Positions 1-8,991 of a DNA stretch of 64,000 nucleotides are shown here, piece by piece. Within the stretch, counting starts at the first letter, position 1, and every line of letters begins with the position of its first letter. The translations under genes were made by a program, and so were the position numbers. The stretch comes from CBFDBF01 sp050304615. GTDB taxonomy: Bacteria > Pseudomonadota > Gammaproteobacteria > Chromatiales > Chromatiaceae. Under the pieces are notes generated by a model. It saw only the letters and a list, made by a program, of their open reading frames with translations. It did no database searches and had not been told where the DNA came from. Where the stretch lies: assembly GCA_050304615.1 (NCBI GenBank), contig JBNLDW010000012.1, positions 124,001 through 188,000 of the forward strand, in the 5' to 3' direction.

Positions 1-1
1 A

Positions 2-898
2 TTCCCCCTGCTGATATTTATGGGTGTTGGGGCATTGACAGATTTCAGTGCCCTAATAGCTATGCCCAAGACCCTGTTTCTGGGGGCCGCGGCACAGTTC
101 GGTATCTTTGTGACCCTGTTGGGTGCTCTCAGCCTCAACTTTTTCCCTGGATTTGATTTTACCTTGGCAGACGCCTCGGCCATCGCCATCATTGGTGGTG
201 CAGATGGCCCGACTGCCATATTTCTAGCCTCTCGTCTGGCACCTGATCTACTTGGAGCCATTGCAGTGGCAGCATACTCCTACATGGCGCTAGTACCGAT
301 TATCCAACCTCCCATCATGCGGGCACTTACTACGAAGAAGGAGCGGGCAGTTGAGATGCAGCAGTTACGCCATGTAAGCAAGCTAGAGAAGATCTTCTTT
401 CCGTTAACCGTGTTACTGCTAACTATTCTTTTTTTGCCCTCAGCGGCACCGCTAATTGGAATGCTGATGTTTGGTAATCTGCTGCGTGAATCCGGCGTGG
501 TAGAGCGACTCAACCATGCGGCGCAGAACGAGATCATCAATATTGTGACCATTTTTCTCGGGTTGGCGGTAGGCTCCAAGCTCTCAGCTGATAAGTTTCT
601 TACCTTGGAGACCCTTGGTATCCTCGCGCTGGGGGCCTTAGCCTTCTGTATCGGTACGGCAACCGGCGTCCTTATGGGGAAGCTGATGTACCGTCTGACC
701 GGTGGCAAGATTAACCCCCTGATCGGGGCTGCGGGGGTATCGGCAGTGCCGATGGCAGCCCGGGTAGTCAATAAGGTGGGACTGGAAACAAACCACCACA
801 ACTTTCTGCTGATGCATGCAATGGGGCCAAATGTGGCCGGGGTTATCGGTTCTGCTGTGGCCGCAGGGGTGCTGCTGGCCGTAGTTGGCGGAAATTAA
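2..898 (+). CDS. oadB: Na+-translocating decarboxylase beta subunit, 3' part
   Basis: This is the C-terminal part of the polytopic membrane subunit of a sodium-pumping biotin-dependent decarboxylase (oxaloacetate decarboxylase family). The beta subunit decarboxylates carboxybiotin and exports Na+ across the inner membrane. The frame is open from base 2 with no start inside the window, so the N-terminus, about a quarter of the protein, lies upstream. The segment GGADGPTAIF is the conserved region containing the essential aspartate of the family. Several hydrophobic helices follow, and the C-terminus has the usual Met/Gly-rich HAMGPNVAGV stretch. The alpha and gamma subunits would be expected upstream, outside the window. 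The next gene, yceD, is unrelated and has its own promoter. The family call is firm; the substrate (oxaloacetate, methylmalonyl-CoA or glutaconyl-CoA) cannot be fixed from the beta subunit alone. Confidence 0.9.
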   Translation, partial: FPLLIFMGVGALTDFSALIAMPKTLFLGAAAQFGIFVTLLGALSLNFFPGFDFTLADASAIAIIGGADGPTAIFLASRLAPDLLGAIAVAAYSYMALVPIIQPPIMRALTTKKERAVEMQQLRHVSKLEKIFFPLTVLLLTILFLPSAAPLIGMLMFGNLLRESGVVERLNHAAQNEIINIVTIFLGLAVGSKLSADKFLTLETLGILALGALAFCIGTATGVLMGKLMYRLTGGKINPLIGAAGVSAVPMAARVVNKVGLETNHHNFLLMHAMGPNVAGVIGSAVAAGVLLAVVGGN

Positions 899-926
899 CG
901 AAAATTCTATAACCGCCCTGTTTTTT

Positions 927-956
927 TTGACAAAAAAGGGCTCTACGTACTATCAT
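927..956 (+). promoter_or_regulatory. Sigma-70 type promoter before yceD-rpmF-plsX
   Basis: A perfect -35 box TTGACA (927-932) is followed after 18 bases by TATCAT (951-956), which matches five of six positions of the -10 consensus. Transcription would begin near 963, only a few bases before the ATG of yceD at 966. It separates the fatty-acid/ribosome operon from oadB. Confidence 0.6.
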
Positions 957-965
957 TACGCGCTT

Positions 966-1499
966 ATGTCGTCACCCAAACCTGCTTTTATGGATCTGCA
1001 GCGCTTTGCAGATATGGGGAAACGGGTCTCCGGTTCTATCCAGCTAACTGACCTGCCGCGCTTGGCACAGCTGCTGGAGGGAGATGGTAGTGCAGAGTTC
1101 GAGTTGGATTTTGCTCGGGACGAGAACAGACGGGTGCAGATCAACGGATGGATAAAGTCAGAGCTGATATTGCAGTGTCAGCGCTGTCTGGATGCGGTCG
1201 CATTTACGGTAGATAGAGTAATACGGCTGGTTGTAGTGGAGGGATTAGACGAAGCGGAACGGCTGCCAGATGCGGTTGATCCATTACTAATCGAAGAAGA
1301 TACAAGGATGCATCTGCACGACTTGTTGGAGGATGAGCTACTGCTTGCCCTGCCTCAAGTTCCGATGCATGGGCAAGGCGAGTGTGAAGCTGTGGCCCAA
1401 CAGGTTGCAGCAAAAGAGTCAGAGTTGGCTGATGAAGAAACGGCAGAGAGAGCCAATCGTTTTGCCATACTGGCTGAATTAAAGCATAAGAAGCCCTGA
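966..1499 (+). CDS. yceD: YceD family (DUF177) 23S rRNA accumulation protein
   Basis: This is a cytosolic YceD/DUF177 protein of 177 residues, needed for normal 23S rRNA accumulation in bacteria and plastids; its biochemical action is not settled. The family hallmark LQCQRCL lies mid-protein, followed by the acidic LLEDELLLALPQVPMH segment and the C-terminal FAILAELK typical of proteobacterial members. The frame is open further upstream, to 885 within the end of oadB, but the residues before MSSPKPAF do not resemble the family, and a strong promoter sits between 927 and 956. ATG 966 is therefore preferred; ATG 990 (MDLQRFADMG) is an alternative. The gene is followed by rpmF 44 bases later, the conserved partner. 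Confidence 0.9.
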   Translation: MSSPKPAFMDLQRFADMGKRVSGSIQLTDLPRLAQLLEGDGSAEFELDFARDENRRVQINGWIKSELILQCQRCLDAVAFTVDRVIRLVVVEGLDEAERLPDAVDPLLIEEDTRMHLHDLLEDELLLALPQVPMHGQGECEAVAQQVAAKESELADEETAERANRFAILAELKHKKP

Positions 1500-1543
1500 T
1501 ATATTTCGGGTTTTTAAATAAAGACTTAGTAGGAGTTAGTACC

Positions 1544-1723
1544 ATGGCAGTTCAAAAAAGCAGAAAAACACCATCCAGACGTGGTATGCGTCGTTCCCAT
1601 GATGCCCTTACCACACAGACCATCTCCATTGATCAAACCAGTGGTGAGACTCACCTGCGCCACCACGTAACAGCAGATGGCTTCTATCGTGGTCGCAAGG
1701 TCATTAGCGGCAAAGACGAGTAA
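1544..1723 (+). CDS. rpmF: 50S ribosomal protein L32
   Basis: A short gene of 59 residues beginning MAVQKSRKTPSRRGMRRSHD, the diagnostic start of bacterial L32, and ending in GKDE. L32 is a small basic protein of the large ribosomal subunit. The ribosome binding site AGGAG (1531-1535) lies eight bases before the ATG. The length is normal (E. coli 57). The zinc-binding cysteines found in some L32 proteins are absent, so this is the Zn-independent form. It lies between yceD and plsX, the usual order, which ties ribosome production to phospholipid synthesis. Confidence 0.97.
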   Translation: MAVQKSRKTPSRRGMRRSHDALTTQTISIDQTSGETHLRHHVTADGFYRGRKVISGKDE

Positions 1724-1792
1724 GCAGGATCGTCTCCGACCGGCCTGTACAGGCTGATTTGAATACAACGTCTTTTACGAATCTGCTATCAG

Positions 1793-2824
1793 ATGGCTGT
1801 GCCTGATCAAATAACCATCGCCCTGGACGCTATGGGTGGAGATCACGGTGTCGGGGTGGTAGTACCGGCGGCGCTGGAGTTTCTCGAGCGTGATAGTGAG
1901 GTCAATCTCATCTTAGTGGGGAGAGAGGAGGCTATACGCCCATATCTGCGCTCGAATCCCCATGGAGAGCGGTTGCAGGTCTATCATGCCTCTGAAGAAG
2001 TGGAGATGGATGAACTACCCTCCAAGGCGTTACGGAACAAGAAAGACTCATCTATGCGGGTTGCCATAAACCTAGTGAAGGGTGGCATAGCAGATGCCTG
2101 CGTTAGTGCCGGTAATACCGGTGCACTGATGGCTATATCACGTTACGTCCTAAAGATGATTCAGGATGTCGATCGTCCCGCTGTAATTGGTGCAATACCT
2201 GCCATCGGAGGCCACACCTGGATGCTGGATCTGGGGGCCAATGTAGATTCAAACGGAGAGCAATTGTTTCAGTTTGCGCTGATGGGTAGCGAGCTAGTCT
2301 CATTGGTGGATGATAAAGCAAGCCCCACTGTTGGCCTGCTTAATATTGGCCAGGAGGAGATCAAGGGTAGTGATCAAGTGAAAGTGGCACATGAGCTTAT
2401 CAGCAATAGTCCCCTCAACTATATTGGCTATGTTGAAGGTGATGATATCTGCAAGGGGGTGGTAGACTTGGTGGTCTCAGACGGATTTGTTGGCAATATC
2501 TCTTTAAAGAGTAGTGAAGGGGTGGCAAAGATGGTGAGCCACTATCTGCAGGAGGGATTTAAACGCAATATTTTCACCCGTCTGGCCGGACTTGTGGCAC
2601 TGCCTGTACTTAACCGTGTCCGTCGCTCCATCGATCCGCGGCGCTACAATGGAGCCAGCCTGCTTGGACTGCGTGGCATCGTGGTAAAGAGCCATGGCGG
2701 TGCTGACAAATTGGCCTTTGAAAATGCTATTGGGATTGCTAAAAAGGCCGTTATTACTCATGTGCCAGAACGTATTGCTCAGGATGTAGAACAGCAACAG
2801 CTTGCCACAAGGATAGACGCATGA
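1793..2824 (+). CDS. plsX: Phosphate acyltransferase PlsX
   Basis: PlsX makes acyl-phosphate from acyl-ACP, the donor used by PlsY for the first acylation of glycerol-3-phosphate. The 343 residues match the family length. The N-terminus TIALDAMGGDHG is the PlsX signature, and SAGNTGALMA and SDGFVGNISLK are conserved further on. The enzyme is cytosolic and peripherally membrane-associated. Its last four bases overlap the start of fabH (ATGA), so the two are translationally coupled. Confidence 0.97.
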   Translation: MAVPDQITIALDAMGGDHGVGVVVPAALEFLERDSEVNLILVGREEAIRPYLRSNPHGERLQVYHASEEVEMDELPSKALRNKKDSSMRVAINLVKGGIADACVSAGNTGALMAISRYVLKMIQDVDRPAVIGAIPAIGGHTWMLDLGANVDSNGEQLFQFALMGSELVSLVDDKASPTVGLLNIGQEEIKGSDQVKVAHELISNSPLNYIGYVEGDDICKGVVDLVVSDGFVGNISLKSSEGVAKMVSHYLQEGFKRNIFTRLAGLVALPVLNRVRRSIDPRRYNGASLLGLRGIVVKSHGGADKLAFENAIGIAKKAVITHVPERIAQDVEQQQLATRIDA

Positions 2825-3789
2825 CTTATGCGCGTATAGCAGGTACTGGTAGCTACCTACCAGAGAAGGTGCTAACCAATCATGACCTGGAGAAGATGGT
2901 CGACACCTCAGATCAATGGATTGTTGAACGTACCGGCATCCGCAAGCGTCATATTGCTGCCGATGGCGAGACCACCTGTGATATGGCGGAGCACGCCGCA
3001 CGCGCTGCGATGGAGGCGGCGGGTAAAGGACCAGCAGATATAGATCTGGTTATCGTCGCCACTACCACCCCTGACCAAGTCTTTCCCAGTACCGCCTGCC
3101 TACTCCAGCAGCGGTTAGGTATAAGCGGCTGTGCCGCCTTTGATATTCAAGCAGTATGCACCGGCTTTATTTATGCCATGGGGGTGGCCGATAAGTTTAT
3201 CCGTGCTGGCGGGGTACGTTCAGCTTTGGTGATAGGGGCAGAGACCCTCTCCAGGATTGTTGACTGGACAGATCGCGATACCTGCGTCCTATTCGCAGAT
3301 GGGGCCGGGGCAGTGCTACTTGAAGCCAGCGAAGAACCTGGAATCATGTCTACACATCTACATGCTGACGGCAAATATGCTGATCTGTTGCAGGTATCTG
3401 GTGGAATATCAAAAGGCTATGATCAGCTGCAGAAGGGTGAGGCCTTTGTCCAGATGAAGGGCAATGAGGTGTTCAAGGTGGCAGTGACCACTCTCGGGCG
3501 TATTGTAGACGAGACTCTGGCCGCAAATCATATGAAAAAGTCTGACGTGGATTGGCTGATACCGCATCAGGCCAACATCCGCATCATAAATGCCACGGCG
3601 AAAAAACTTAAGATATCTATGGATCATGTTGTAGTTACAGTGGATGAGCATGGCAATACCTCTGCTGCATCAGTACCACTTGCTCTAGACACGGCAGTGC
3701 GAGATGGGCGTATCAAGAGGGGTGAGACGCTTATGCTGGAGGCGTTTGGTGGTGGTTTTACCTGGGGCTCGGTCCTGTTGAAGTACTAA
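2821..3789 (+). CDS. fabH: Beta-ketoacyl-ACP synthase III
   Basis: FabH starts fatty-acid synthesis by condensing acetyl-CoA with malonyl-ACP. The 322-residue protein has the Cys-His-Asn triad: Cys113 in QAVCTGF, His in WLIPHQANIRI and Asn in DEHGNTSAAS. It overlaps plsX by four bases. In most gammaproteobacteria fabD follows immediately; here only about 100 non-coding bases separate fabH from fabG, so the malonyl transferase must be encoded elsewhere. Confidence 0.97.
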   Translation: MTYARIAGTGSYLPEKVLTNHDLEKMVDTSDQWIVERTGIRKRHIAADGETTCDMAEHAARAAMEAAGKGPADIDLVIVATTTPDQVFPSTACLLQQRLGISGCAAFDIQAVCTGFIYAMGVADKFIRAGGVRSALVIGAETLSRIVDWTDRDTCVLFADGAGAVLLEASEEPGIMSTHLHADGKYADLLQVSGGISKGYDQLQKGEAFVQMKGNEVFKVAVTTLGRIVDETLAANHMKKSDVDWLIPHQANIRIINATAKKLKISMDHVVVTVDEHGNTSAASVPLALDTAVRDGRIKRGETLMLEAFGGGFTWGSVLLKY

Positions 3790-3892
3790 ACCGCGACCAT
3801 CCAATCCTCCTCTCCCTAGTGATGGGTTTAACGGCATGTATCAATGGATCTATGGATATTTTTGAAAGAATATTTTGAATATGGAGTCGACA

Positions 3893-4633
3893 ATGCTTAC
3901 AGATGAAATTGCCCTGGTAACTGGTGCCAGTCGTGGTATTGGGAGTGCTATTGCCACCGCACTTGGGGGTAGTGGGGCCACTGTAGTTGGTACTGCCACT
4001 ACTGAGGGTGGTGCAGAGGCTATTGGCAAGCGGCTACAGGAGGCAGGTATTAAAGGTTGTGGCATGATGCTGGATGTGGCCGACCCTGCCTCAATAGAGT
4101 CGGTTATGCAGTCCATTACAGAACAGTATGGTGCCCCCAGCATCCTGGTGAATAATGCCGGTATTACTCGGGATAATCTGGCGATGCGTATGAAGGACGA
4201 GGAGTGGGATTTGATTATAGAGACCAATCTTACCTCAATCTTCCGCCTATCCCGTGCCTGTCTGCGTCCAATGATGAAGGCACGCAAGGGACGTATTATC
4301 AATATTGGCTCGGTGGTAGGTTCAACCGGTAACCCTGGGCAGATCAATTATGCCGCCGCTAAGGCAGGGATGCTTGGATTGAGCAAATCTCTGGCTCGTG
4401 AGGTTGGCTCCAGGGGGATTACTGTCAATACAGTAGCCCCAGGATTTATCGATACCGATATGACCAAAGAGCTGCCACCAGAGCAAAAGGAGGCGCTGCT
4501 TAAAGAGATCCCCATGGCTCGTCTTGGTCAGGCCGATGAAATTGCCCAGGCGGTGCTGTTTTTGGCCTCGACAGGTTCGTCATATATCACCGGCGAGACC
4601 CTGCATGTAAACGGCGGCATGTTTATGCCTTGA
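3893..4633 (+). CDS. fabG: 3-oxoacyl-ACP reductase FabG
   Basis: This is a short-chain dehydrogenase that reduces 3-oxoacyl-ACP with NADPH in the elongation cycle. The cofactor motif TGASRGIG is at the N-terminus, NNAG follows, and the catalytic Ser-Tyr-Lys set appears as GSVVGS and YAAAK. The C-terminus SYITGETLHVNGGMFMP is typical of FabG. The frame is open from an earlier ATG at 3875, but GGAG at 3883-3886 lies six bases before the ATG at 3893, giving 246 residues, close to the E. coli 244. The 85-100 bases upstream, where fabD would lie, encode nothing. Confidence 0.96.
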   Translation: MLTDEIALVTGASRGIGSAIATALGGSGATVVGTATTEGGAEAIGKRLQEAGIKGCGMMLDVADPASIESVMQSITEQYGAPSILVNNAGITRDNLAMRMKDEEWDLIIETNLTSIFRLSRACLRPMMKARKGRIINIGSVVGSTGNPGQINYAAAKAGMLGLSKSLAREVGSRGITVNTVAPGFIDTDMTKELPPEQKEALLKEIPMARLGQADEIAQAVLFLASTGSSYITGETLHVNGGMFMP

Positions 4634-4894
4634 GGCCGTTTGCCCGGATGATCTGACCAGTTTGCAGTAATAAATTAATGCTTAACTTTAATATAATAAT
4701 ATAATATATTGTTTTTACAGATAAATAAGAGAATAGCTCAATAGCCAAAAAGTATCATATTGTGCTTTAATCTTTCCATGTTTGTGCATACAATACCCCG
4801 GCGATTGTCTTTTAAAGATACCTCGGTCTACCCTAAATTGACTGATAGACTTTTTTAGACAATCTCTCGTAATTATCACAGAGGATATAAAAAC

Positions 4895-5131
4895 ATGAGC
4901 TCTACTGAAGAAAGAGTTAAGAAAGTCGTTGTAGAACAGCTTGGAGTTAAAGAGGAGGAGGTGACTAATGAGGCCTCTTTCGTTGATGACCTGGGTGCAG
5001 ATTCTCTCGACACCGTCGAACTGGTGATGGCCCTTGAGGAGGAATTCGAAACTGAGATTCCTGATGAAGAGGCAGAAAAAATCACTACCGTGCAACTGGC
5101 TGTGGATTACGTAAACGCACAAAGCAGCTAA
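4895..5131 (+). CDS. acpP: Acyl carrier protein
   Basis: This is the small acidic carrier of growing acyl chains, 78 residues. Ser37 in DDLGADSLDTVEL is the 4'-phosphopantetheine attachment site. GAGG (4881-4884) lies ten bases before the ATG, a slightly long spacing. The 261-base AT-rich gap after fabG contains no gene and is long enough for an independent acpP promoter, as expected for so abundant a protein, though I see no single convincing -35/-10 pair in it. fabF follows after 78 bases. Confidence 0.98.
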   Translation: MSSTEERVKKVVVEQLGVKEEEVTNEASFVDDLGADSLDTVELVMALEEEFETEIPDEEAEKITTVQLAVDYVNAQSS

Positions 5132-5209
5132 TCCTTACTTGTTTCAATTGTTATGGGCCGCAGCGCATGGCCTGCTCAGTTTGTTTTCCAGATGTGGGGA
5201 AAGTCTTAG

Positions 5210-6454
5210 ATGGCTAAAAGAAGGGTGGTTATAACGGGACTTGGTATGGTCTCGCCTGTTGGCATTGATGTTAAAACCTCCTGGCAGAGCGTGCTGGCAG
5301 GCAAGAGTGGTATCAGGCCGATAACCCATTTTGACAATGCCGCCTTTAGCGTTCGCTTTGGCGGTCCCATTGTGGATTTCGATGTCACTGAATATATTTC
5401 GGCCAAAGAGGCCCGCAAGATGGATCCATTTATCCATTACGGGTTGGCCGCGGGGATTCAGGCGATAAAAGATGCCGGTCTTGAGGCTACAGAAGACAAT
5501 GCAGCGCGTATCGGGGTGGCAGTCGGGGCTGGTATCGGTGGTATTAGTACCATTGAGAACAACTATGACGCCTTTCTGGAAAAGGGTCCACGTCGGATAT
5601 CTCCATTCTTTGTGCCTGCATCCATAATCAATATGGTAGCCGGTAACCTCTCTATCATGCACGGTTTTAAGGGCCCTAACATCTCTATTGTTTCGGCCTG
5701 CAGCACCGGCGCACATAACATAGCCGATGCCATGCGTATGATCCAATATGGCACTGTAGATGCCATGGTTGCCGGTGGTGCAGAGATGGCTACCACTCCT
5801 ATCGGTATGGGGGGATTTGCCGCTGCCAAGGCACTCTCTACCCGCAACGACGATCCAGAGAGGGCCAGTCGCCCGTGGGATCGTGATCGTGATGGTTTTG
5901 TGCTGAGTGATGGTGCCGGTGTAGTGGTGCTGGAAGAGCTGGAACATGCCAAGCAGCGTGGTGCCAAAATCTATGCGGAGCTGGCCGGTATTGGCTGGAA
6001 CTCGGATGCCTATCACATGACCTTACCTTTACCGGATGGTAGCGGGGCGCGTGACTGTATGCTACTGGCTATGGCTGATGCCGAGGTTAACCCGGAAGAT
6101 GTGGGATATATCAATGCCCACGGTACTTCAACCCCGGCTGGAGACATAGGGGAGACCAAGGCGGTCAAGGGTGCATTTGGTGAACACGCCTACAAACTAG
6201 CGGTAAGTTCAACCAAATCCATGACCGGCCATCTACTAGGGGCTGCAGGTGGGGTTGAGGCAATCTTCACCATGTTGGCACTACGCGATCAGGTGGCCCC
6301 ACCAACCATCAATCTGGAAAACCAGGATCCTGAGTGTGATCTTGACTATGTCGCAAACACCGCACGCGAAATGAAGTTCGACGTAGCTATCTCCAACTCC
6401 TTTGGCTTTGGTGGTACCAACGGCAGTTTAGTGTTCCGCCGCTGGCAGGATTAA
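5210..6454 (+). CDS. fabF: Beta-ketoacyl-ACP synthase II
   Basis: FabF elongates acyl-ACP by decarboxylative condensation with malonyl-ACP and controls the unsaturated C18 step. The 414-residue protein shows the Cys-His-His set: Cys164 in SACSTGA, His in NAHGTSTPAGD and His in SMTGHLLGAAG. The length and the start MAKRRVVITGLG are normal. GGGGAAAG stands before the ATG. It is followed by pabC and mltG, as in E. coli. Confidence 0.98.
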   Translation: MAKRRVVITGLGMVSPVGIDVKTSWQSVLAGKSGIRPITHFDNAAFSVRFGGPIVDFDVTEYISAKEARKMDPFIHYGLAAGIQAIKDAGLEATEDNAARIGVAVGAGIGGISTIENNYDAFLEKGPRRISPFFVPASIINMVAGNLSIMHGFKGPNISIVSACSTGAHNIADAMRMIQYGTVDAMVAGGAEMATTPIGMGGFAAAKALSTRNDDPERASRPWDRDRDGFVLSDGAGVVVLEELEHAKQRGAKIYAELAGIGWNSDAYHMTLPLPDGSGARDCMLLAMADAEVNPEDVGYINAHGTSTPAGDIGETKAVKGAFGEHAYKLAVSSTKSMTGHLLGAAGGVEAIFTMLALRDQVAPPTINLENQDPECDLDYVANTAREMKFDVAISNSFGFGGTNGSLVFRRWQD

Positions 6455-6476
6455 GCCAAACATCCACCATCCTCCC

Positions 6477-7292
6477 ATGCTGGTAAATGGCGAGTCTGTA
6501 ACCCATCTGTCGGCTTCTGACCGCGGCCTGCAGTATGGTGATGGACTGTTTGAGACCATTGCCGTCGTAGCAGGCTTACCCTCCTTGTGGCAACAGCATA
6601 TCCATCGCCTGCAACATGGCTGTGAGCACTTGGGTATTCCCTTTCCTGGAGAGGAGCTACTCCAACAGGAGGCGCAGCAGGCGATTGGGGTGGCAGCACA
6701 GGCCGTGCTCAAGATAATCATCACCAGGGGTGAGGGGAGGCGTGGTTACAAGCCACCAGCCGAGCCACGGCCAACCAGAATATTTGAGGTTAGCCCCTGG
6801 CCCAACTACCCACCAGAAAACAGCAGAGACGGTATAGCAGCGCGTATATGCTCTACCAGGGTAGCCACCAATAGCAGTCTGGCCGGGATCAAACACCTCG
6901 GCCGCCTGCCCCAGGTGATGGCACGCCAGGAGTGGAGTGATCCAGCGATCGCTGAAGGGCTGATGTTAGATGAGCAGGATAGGGTCATCGCAGGAACCAT
7001 GAGTAACCTGTTTCTGCTTAAGGGGGATGAGCTATATACACCTAATCTAAGCCAGTCCGGGGTATCCGGTATAATGCGTGGGGTGGTACTTGCTGTCGCC
7101 GAGGAGCAAGATATAAGCGTGCAGGTTAGGGATCTGAAAATAGATGATGTGAGAGCGGCCGATGCGCTCTTTTTAACCAACTCATTGATTGGAATCTGGC
7201 CCATCAGCGAACTTGAAGGAGAGGACTTTCAGGTAGAACGGATAAACCCAACTCTGATACAGGCCGTACGGCAACGCGCCGGTTTACAGTAG
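6477..7292 (+). CDS. pabC: Aminodeoxychorismate lyase
   Basis: A fold-type IV PLP enzyme of 271 residues that releases p-aminobenzoate from 4-amino-4-deoxychorismate in folate synthesis. The N-terminal SASDRGLQYGDGLFET is the class IV hallmark, IKHLGRLPQ carries the PLP lysine, and GTMSNLFL binds the phosphate. The position between fabF and mltG is the classical pabC position and decides between this and branched-chain or D-amino acid aminotransferases, which share the fold. No clear Shine-Dalgarno precedes the ATG; coupling to fabF, 22 bases upstream, is likely. Confidence 0.93.
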   Translation: MLVNGESVTHLSASDRGLQYGDGLFETIAVVAGLPSLWQQHIHRLQHGCEHLGIPFPGEELLQQEAQQAIGVAAQAVLKIIITRGEGRRGYKPPAEPRPTRIFEVSPWPNYPPENSRDGIAARICSTRVATNSSLAGIKHLGRLPQVMARQEWSDPAIAEGLMLDEQDRVIAGTMSNLFLLKGDELYTPNLSQSGVSGIMRGVVLAVAEEQDISVQVRDLKIDDVRAADALFLTNSLIGIWPISELEGEDFQVERINPTLIQAVRQRAGLQ

Positions 7293-7304
7293 GACAACTC
7301 TATT

Positions 7305-8312
7305 ATGTTGCATCGCCTCCTCGGTATCACCCTCATCATTTGCAGTATTGCTGCTGCCTGGATGCTGCTGGAGCTAGACCATTTCTGTGAGACCCCACTA
7401 CATCTCCCAGAGGAGGGAACCACCTATATACTCGCTCCCGGCCGCTCTTTTGGCTCTATGGCACGTGAGCTGGAGCAGCTTGGCTATATCGATAGTGCCC
7501 TCTACCTGCGGATTACCGCCCGCCTTGGAGGTATCGCCGAGCAGATAAAGGCGGGGGAGTACTTTATCGCAGCTGGCACTACCCCAGATCAACTACTTGG
7601 TCTGCTGGTCTCTGGCAGTGTAGTAAAACACAACTTCACCCTGGTTGAGGGGTGGACATTTCGTCAGGTTCTGGCCGCCATGAGAGATCTTGAGCCACTA
7701 AAACAGACTATCACTGATCTCTCCGATGCAGAGATAATGGCGCGCCTTGGGCATGCAGGAGAACATCCAGAGGGGCGTTTTCTGGCAGATACCTACCACT
7801 TTTCCAGGGGTATGACCGATCTGGAACTGCTCCAGCGGGCCTACAGTGCGATGACAGAACTGTTGCAGCAAGAGTGGCCCAAAAAGAGGGATAGACTGCC
7901 ACTAAAGAACAGCTATGAGGCAATCATTCTTGCATCAATCGTAGAGAAAGAGACCGCCCTAGAGAGTGAGCGTCCGCGAATTGCCGGGCTGTTTCTACGG
8001 CGGTTAAGCAAAGGGATGAAGCTCCAGACCGATCCCACAATTATCTACGGTATGGGGGAGAAGTTTGACGGCAATATTAGGCGTCGCGACCTGACCAGTG
8101 ATACGCCGTATAATACCTATGTGCACACGGGGCTGACGCCAACCCCTATAAGCAATCCGGGGAAAGAGGCTATATTGGCAGTGCTAAATCCACTGCAGGG
8201 GGATGATGCCCTCTACTTTGTGGCCAAGGGGGCGAAAGATGGTAGCCACTATTTTTCAGCTACGCTTGAGGAGCACAACAGGGCTGTGCGCAAGTACCAA
8301 CTAAAAAAGTGA
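7305..8312 (+). CDS. mltG: Endolytic murein transglycosylase MltG
   Basis: A membrane-anchored lytic transglycosylase thought to release nascent glycan strands during cell-wall growth. One N-terminal transmembrane helix (about residues 4-22) is followed by a LysM-like periplasmic part and the YceG catalytic domain. ASIVEKET contains the catalytic glutamate, and YNTYVHTGLTPTPISNPG is the conserved C-terminal signature. The 335 residues match the family. It lies between pabC and tmk, its usual neighbours. Confidence 0.96.
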   Translation: MLHRLLGITLIICSIAAAWMLLELDHFCETPLHLPEEGTTYILAPGRSFGSMARELEQLGYIDSALYLRITARLGGIAEQIKAGEYFIAAGTTPDQLLGLLVSGSVVKHNFTLVEGWTFRQVLAAMRDLEPLKQTITDLSDAEIMARLGHAGEHPEGRFLADTYHFSRGMTDLELLQRAYSAMTELLQQEWPKKRDRLPLKNSYEAIILASIVEKETALESERPRIAGLFLRRLSKGMKLQTDPTIIYGMGEKFDGNIRRRDLTSDTPYNTYVHTGLTPTPISNPGKEAILAVLNPLQGDDALYFVAKGAKDGSHYFSATLEEHNRAVRKYQLKK

Positions 8313-8346
8313 CCGCTGCTGAGCAGATATCTTAAGGTAAGAGACC

Positions 8347-8991
8347 ATGAGTATTACCAGAGGAAGATTTATCACCGTAGAGGGAATCGAGGGGGCTGGC
8401 AAGAGTAGCAACCTGGAATTTGTGCGGGTGCTCCTGGAGAGTGCCGGTCGGGAGGTGCTATTTACCCGTGAGCCCGGGGGTACCCCATTAGGTGAAGAGA
8501 TCAGGCAACTCCTGCTGGGGCACAAACATACCGGGATGGCAGATGATACCGAATTGCTGTTGATGTTTGCGGCCCGAGCTGAACATCTGGAACAGAAGAT
8601 TAGACCTGCCCTGGAGGCAGGTATCTGGGTACTATGTGACCGTTTTACTGATGCCTCCTATGCCTACCAGGGAGGAGGGCGAGGGGTAGAGAAGGGGAGG
8701 ATCCAAGCGCTGGAGGAGTGGACTCAGCAAGGTTTGCGCCCAGATCTAACCCTGTTGCTTGATCTGCCAGTAGAGGTAGGGTTGGAGCGGGCCGGAAGAC
8801 GCTCGACTCCGGATCGTTTTGAGAAGGAGCAGTTATCATTTTTTGAGAAGGTACGCAGCAGCTACCTGGAGACTGCCTGGACGGATGCCGGACGGATCAA
8901 GGTTATTGATGCAGCACCACCCCTGTATGAGGTGCAACAGCACATTGCAGAGGTGGTACAGGAGTTCTTAGACGCACAAACAGATGGATAA
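8347..8991 (+). CDS. tmk: Thymidylate kinase
   Basis: This enzyme phosphorylates dTMP to dTDP. It has 214 residues with P-loop EGIEGAGKSS, the DR-containing motif TREPGGTPLGE and the LID-like YAYQGGGRG segment. An AAGGTAAGAG stretch lies before the ATG. The last eight bases overlap holB in another frame, so the two are coupled. Confidence 0.97.
   Translation: MSITRGRFITVEGIEGAGKSSNLEFVRVLLESAGREVLFTREPGGTPLGEEIRQLLLGHKHTGMADDTELLLMFAARAEHLEQKIRPALEAGIWVLCDRFTDASYAYQGGGRGVEKGRIQALEEWTQQGLRPDLTLLLDLPVEVGLERAGRRSTPDRFEKEQLSFFEKVRSSYLETAWTDAGRIKVIDAAPPLYEVQQHIAEVVQEFLDAQTDG

Noticed and set aside
280..801. 173-codon - strand frame inside oadB
   Set aside because: It is antisense to a clear membrane protein and its translation resembles no protein; it is a shadow of codon bias.
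4715..5122. 135-codon - strand frame over acpP
   Set aside because: It is antisense to acpP and its upstream region, with no recognisable features.
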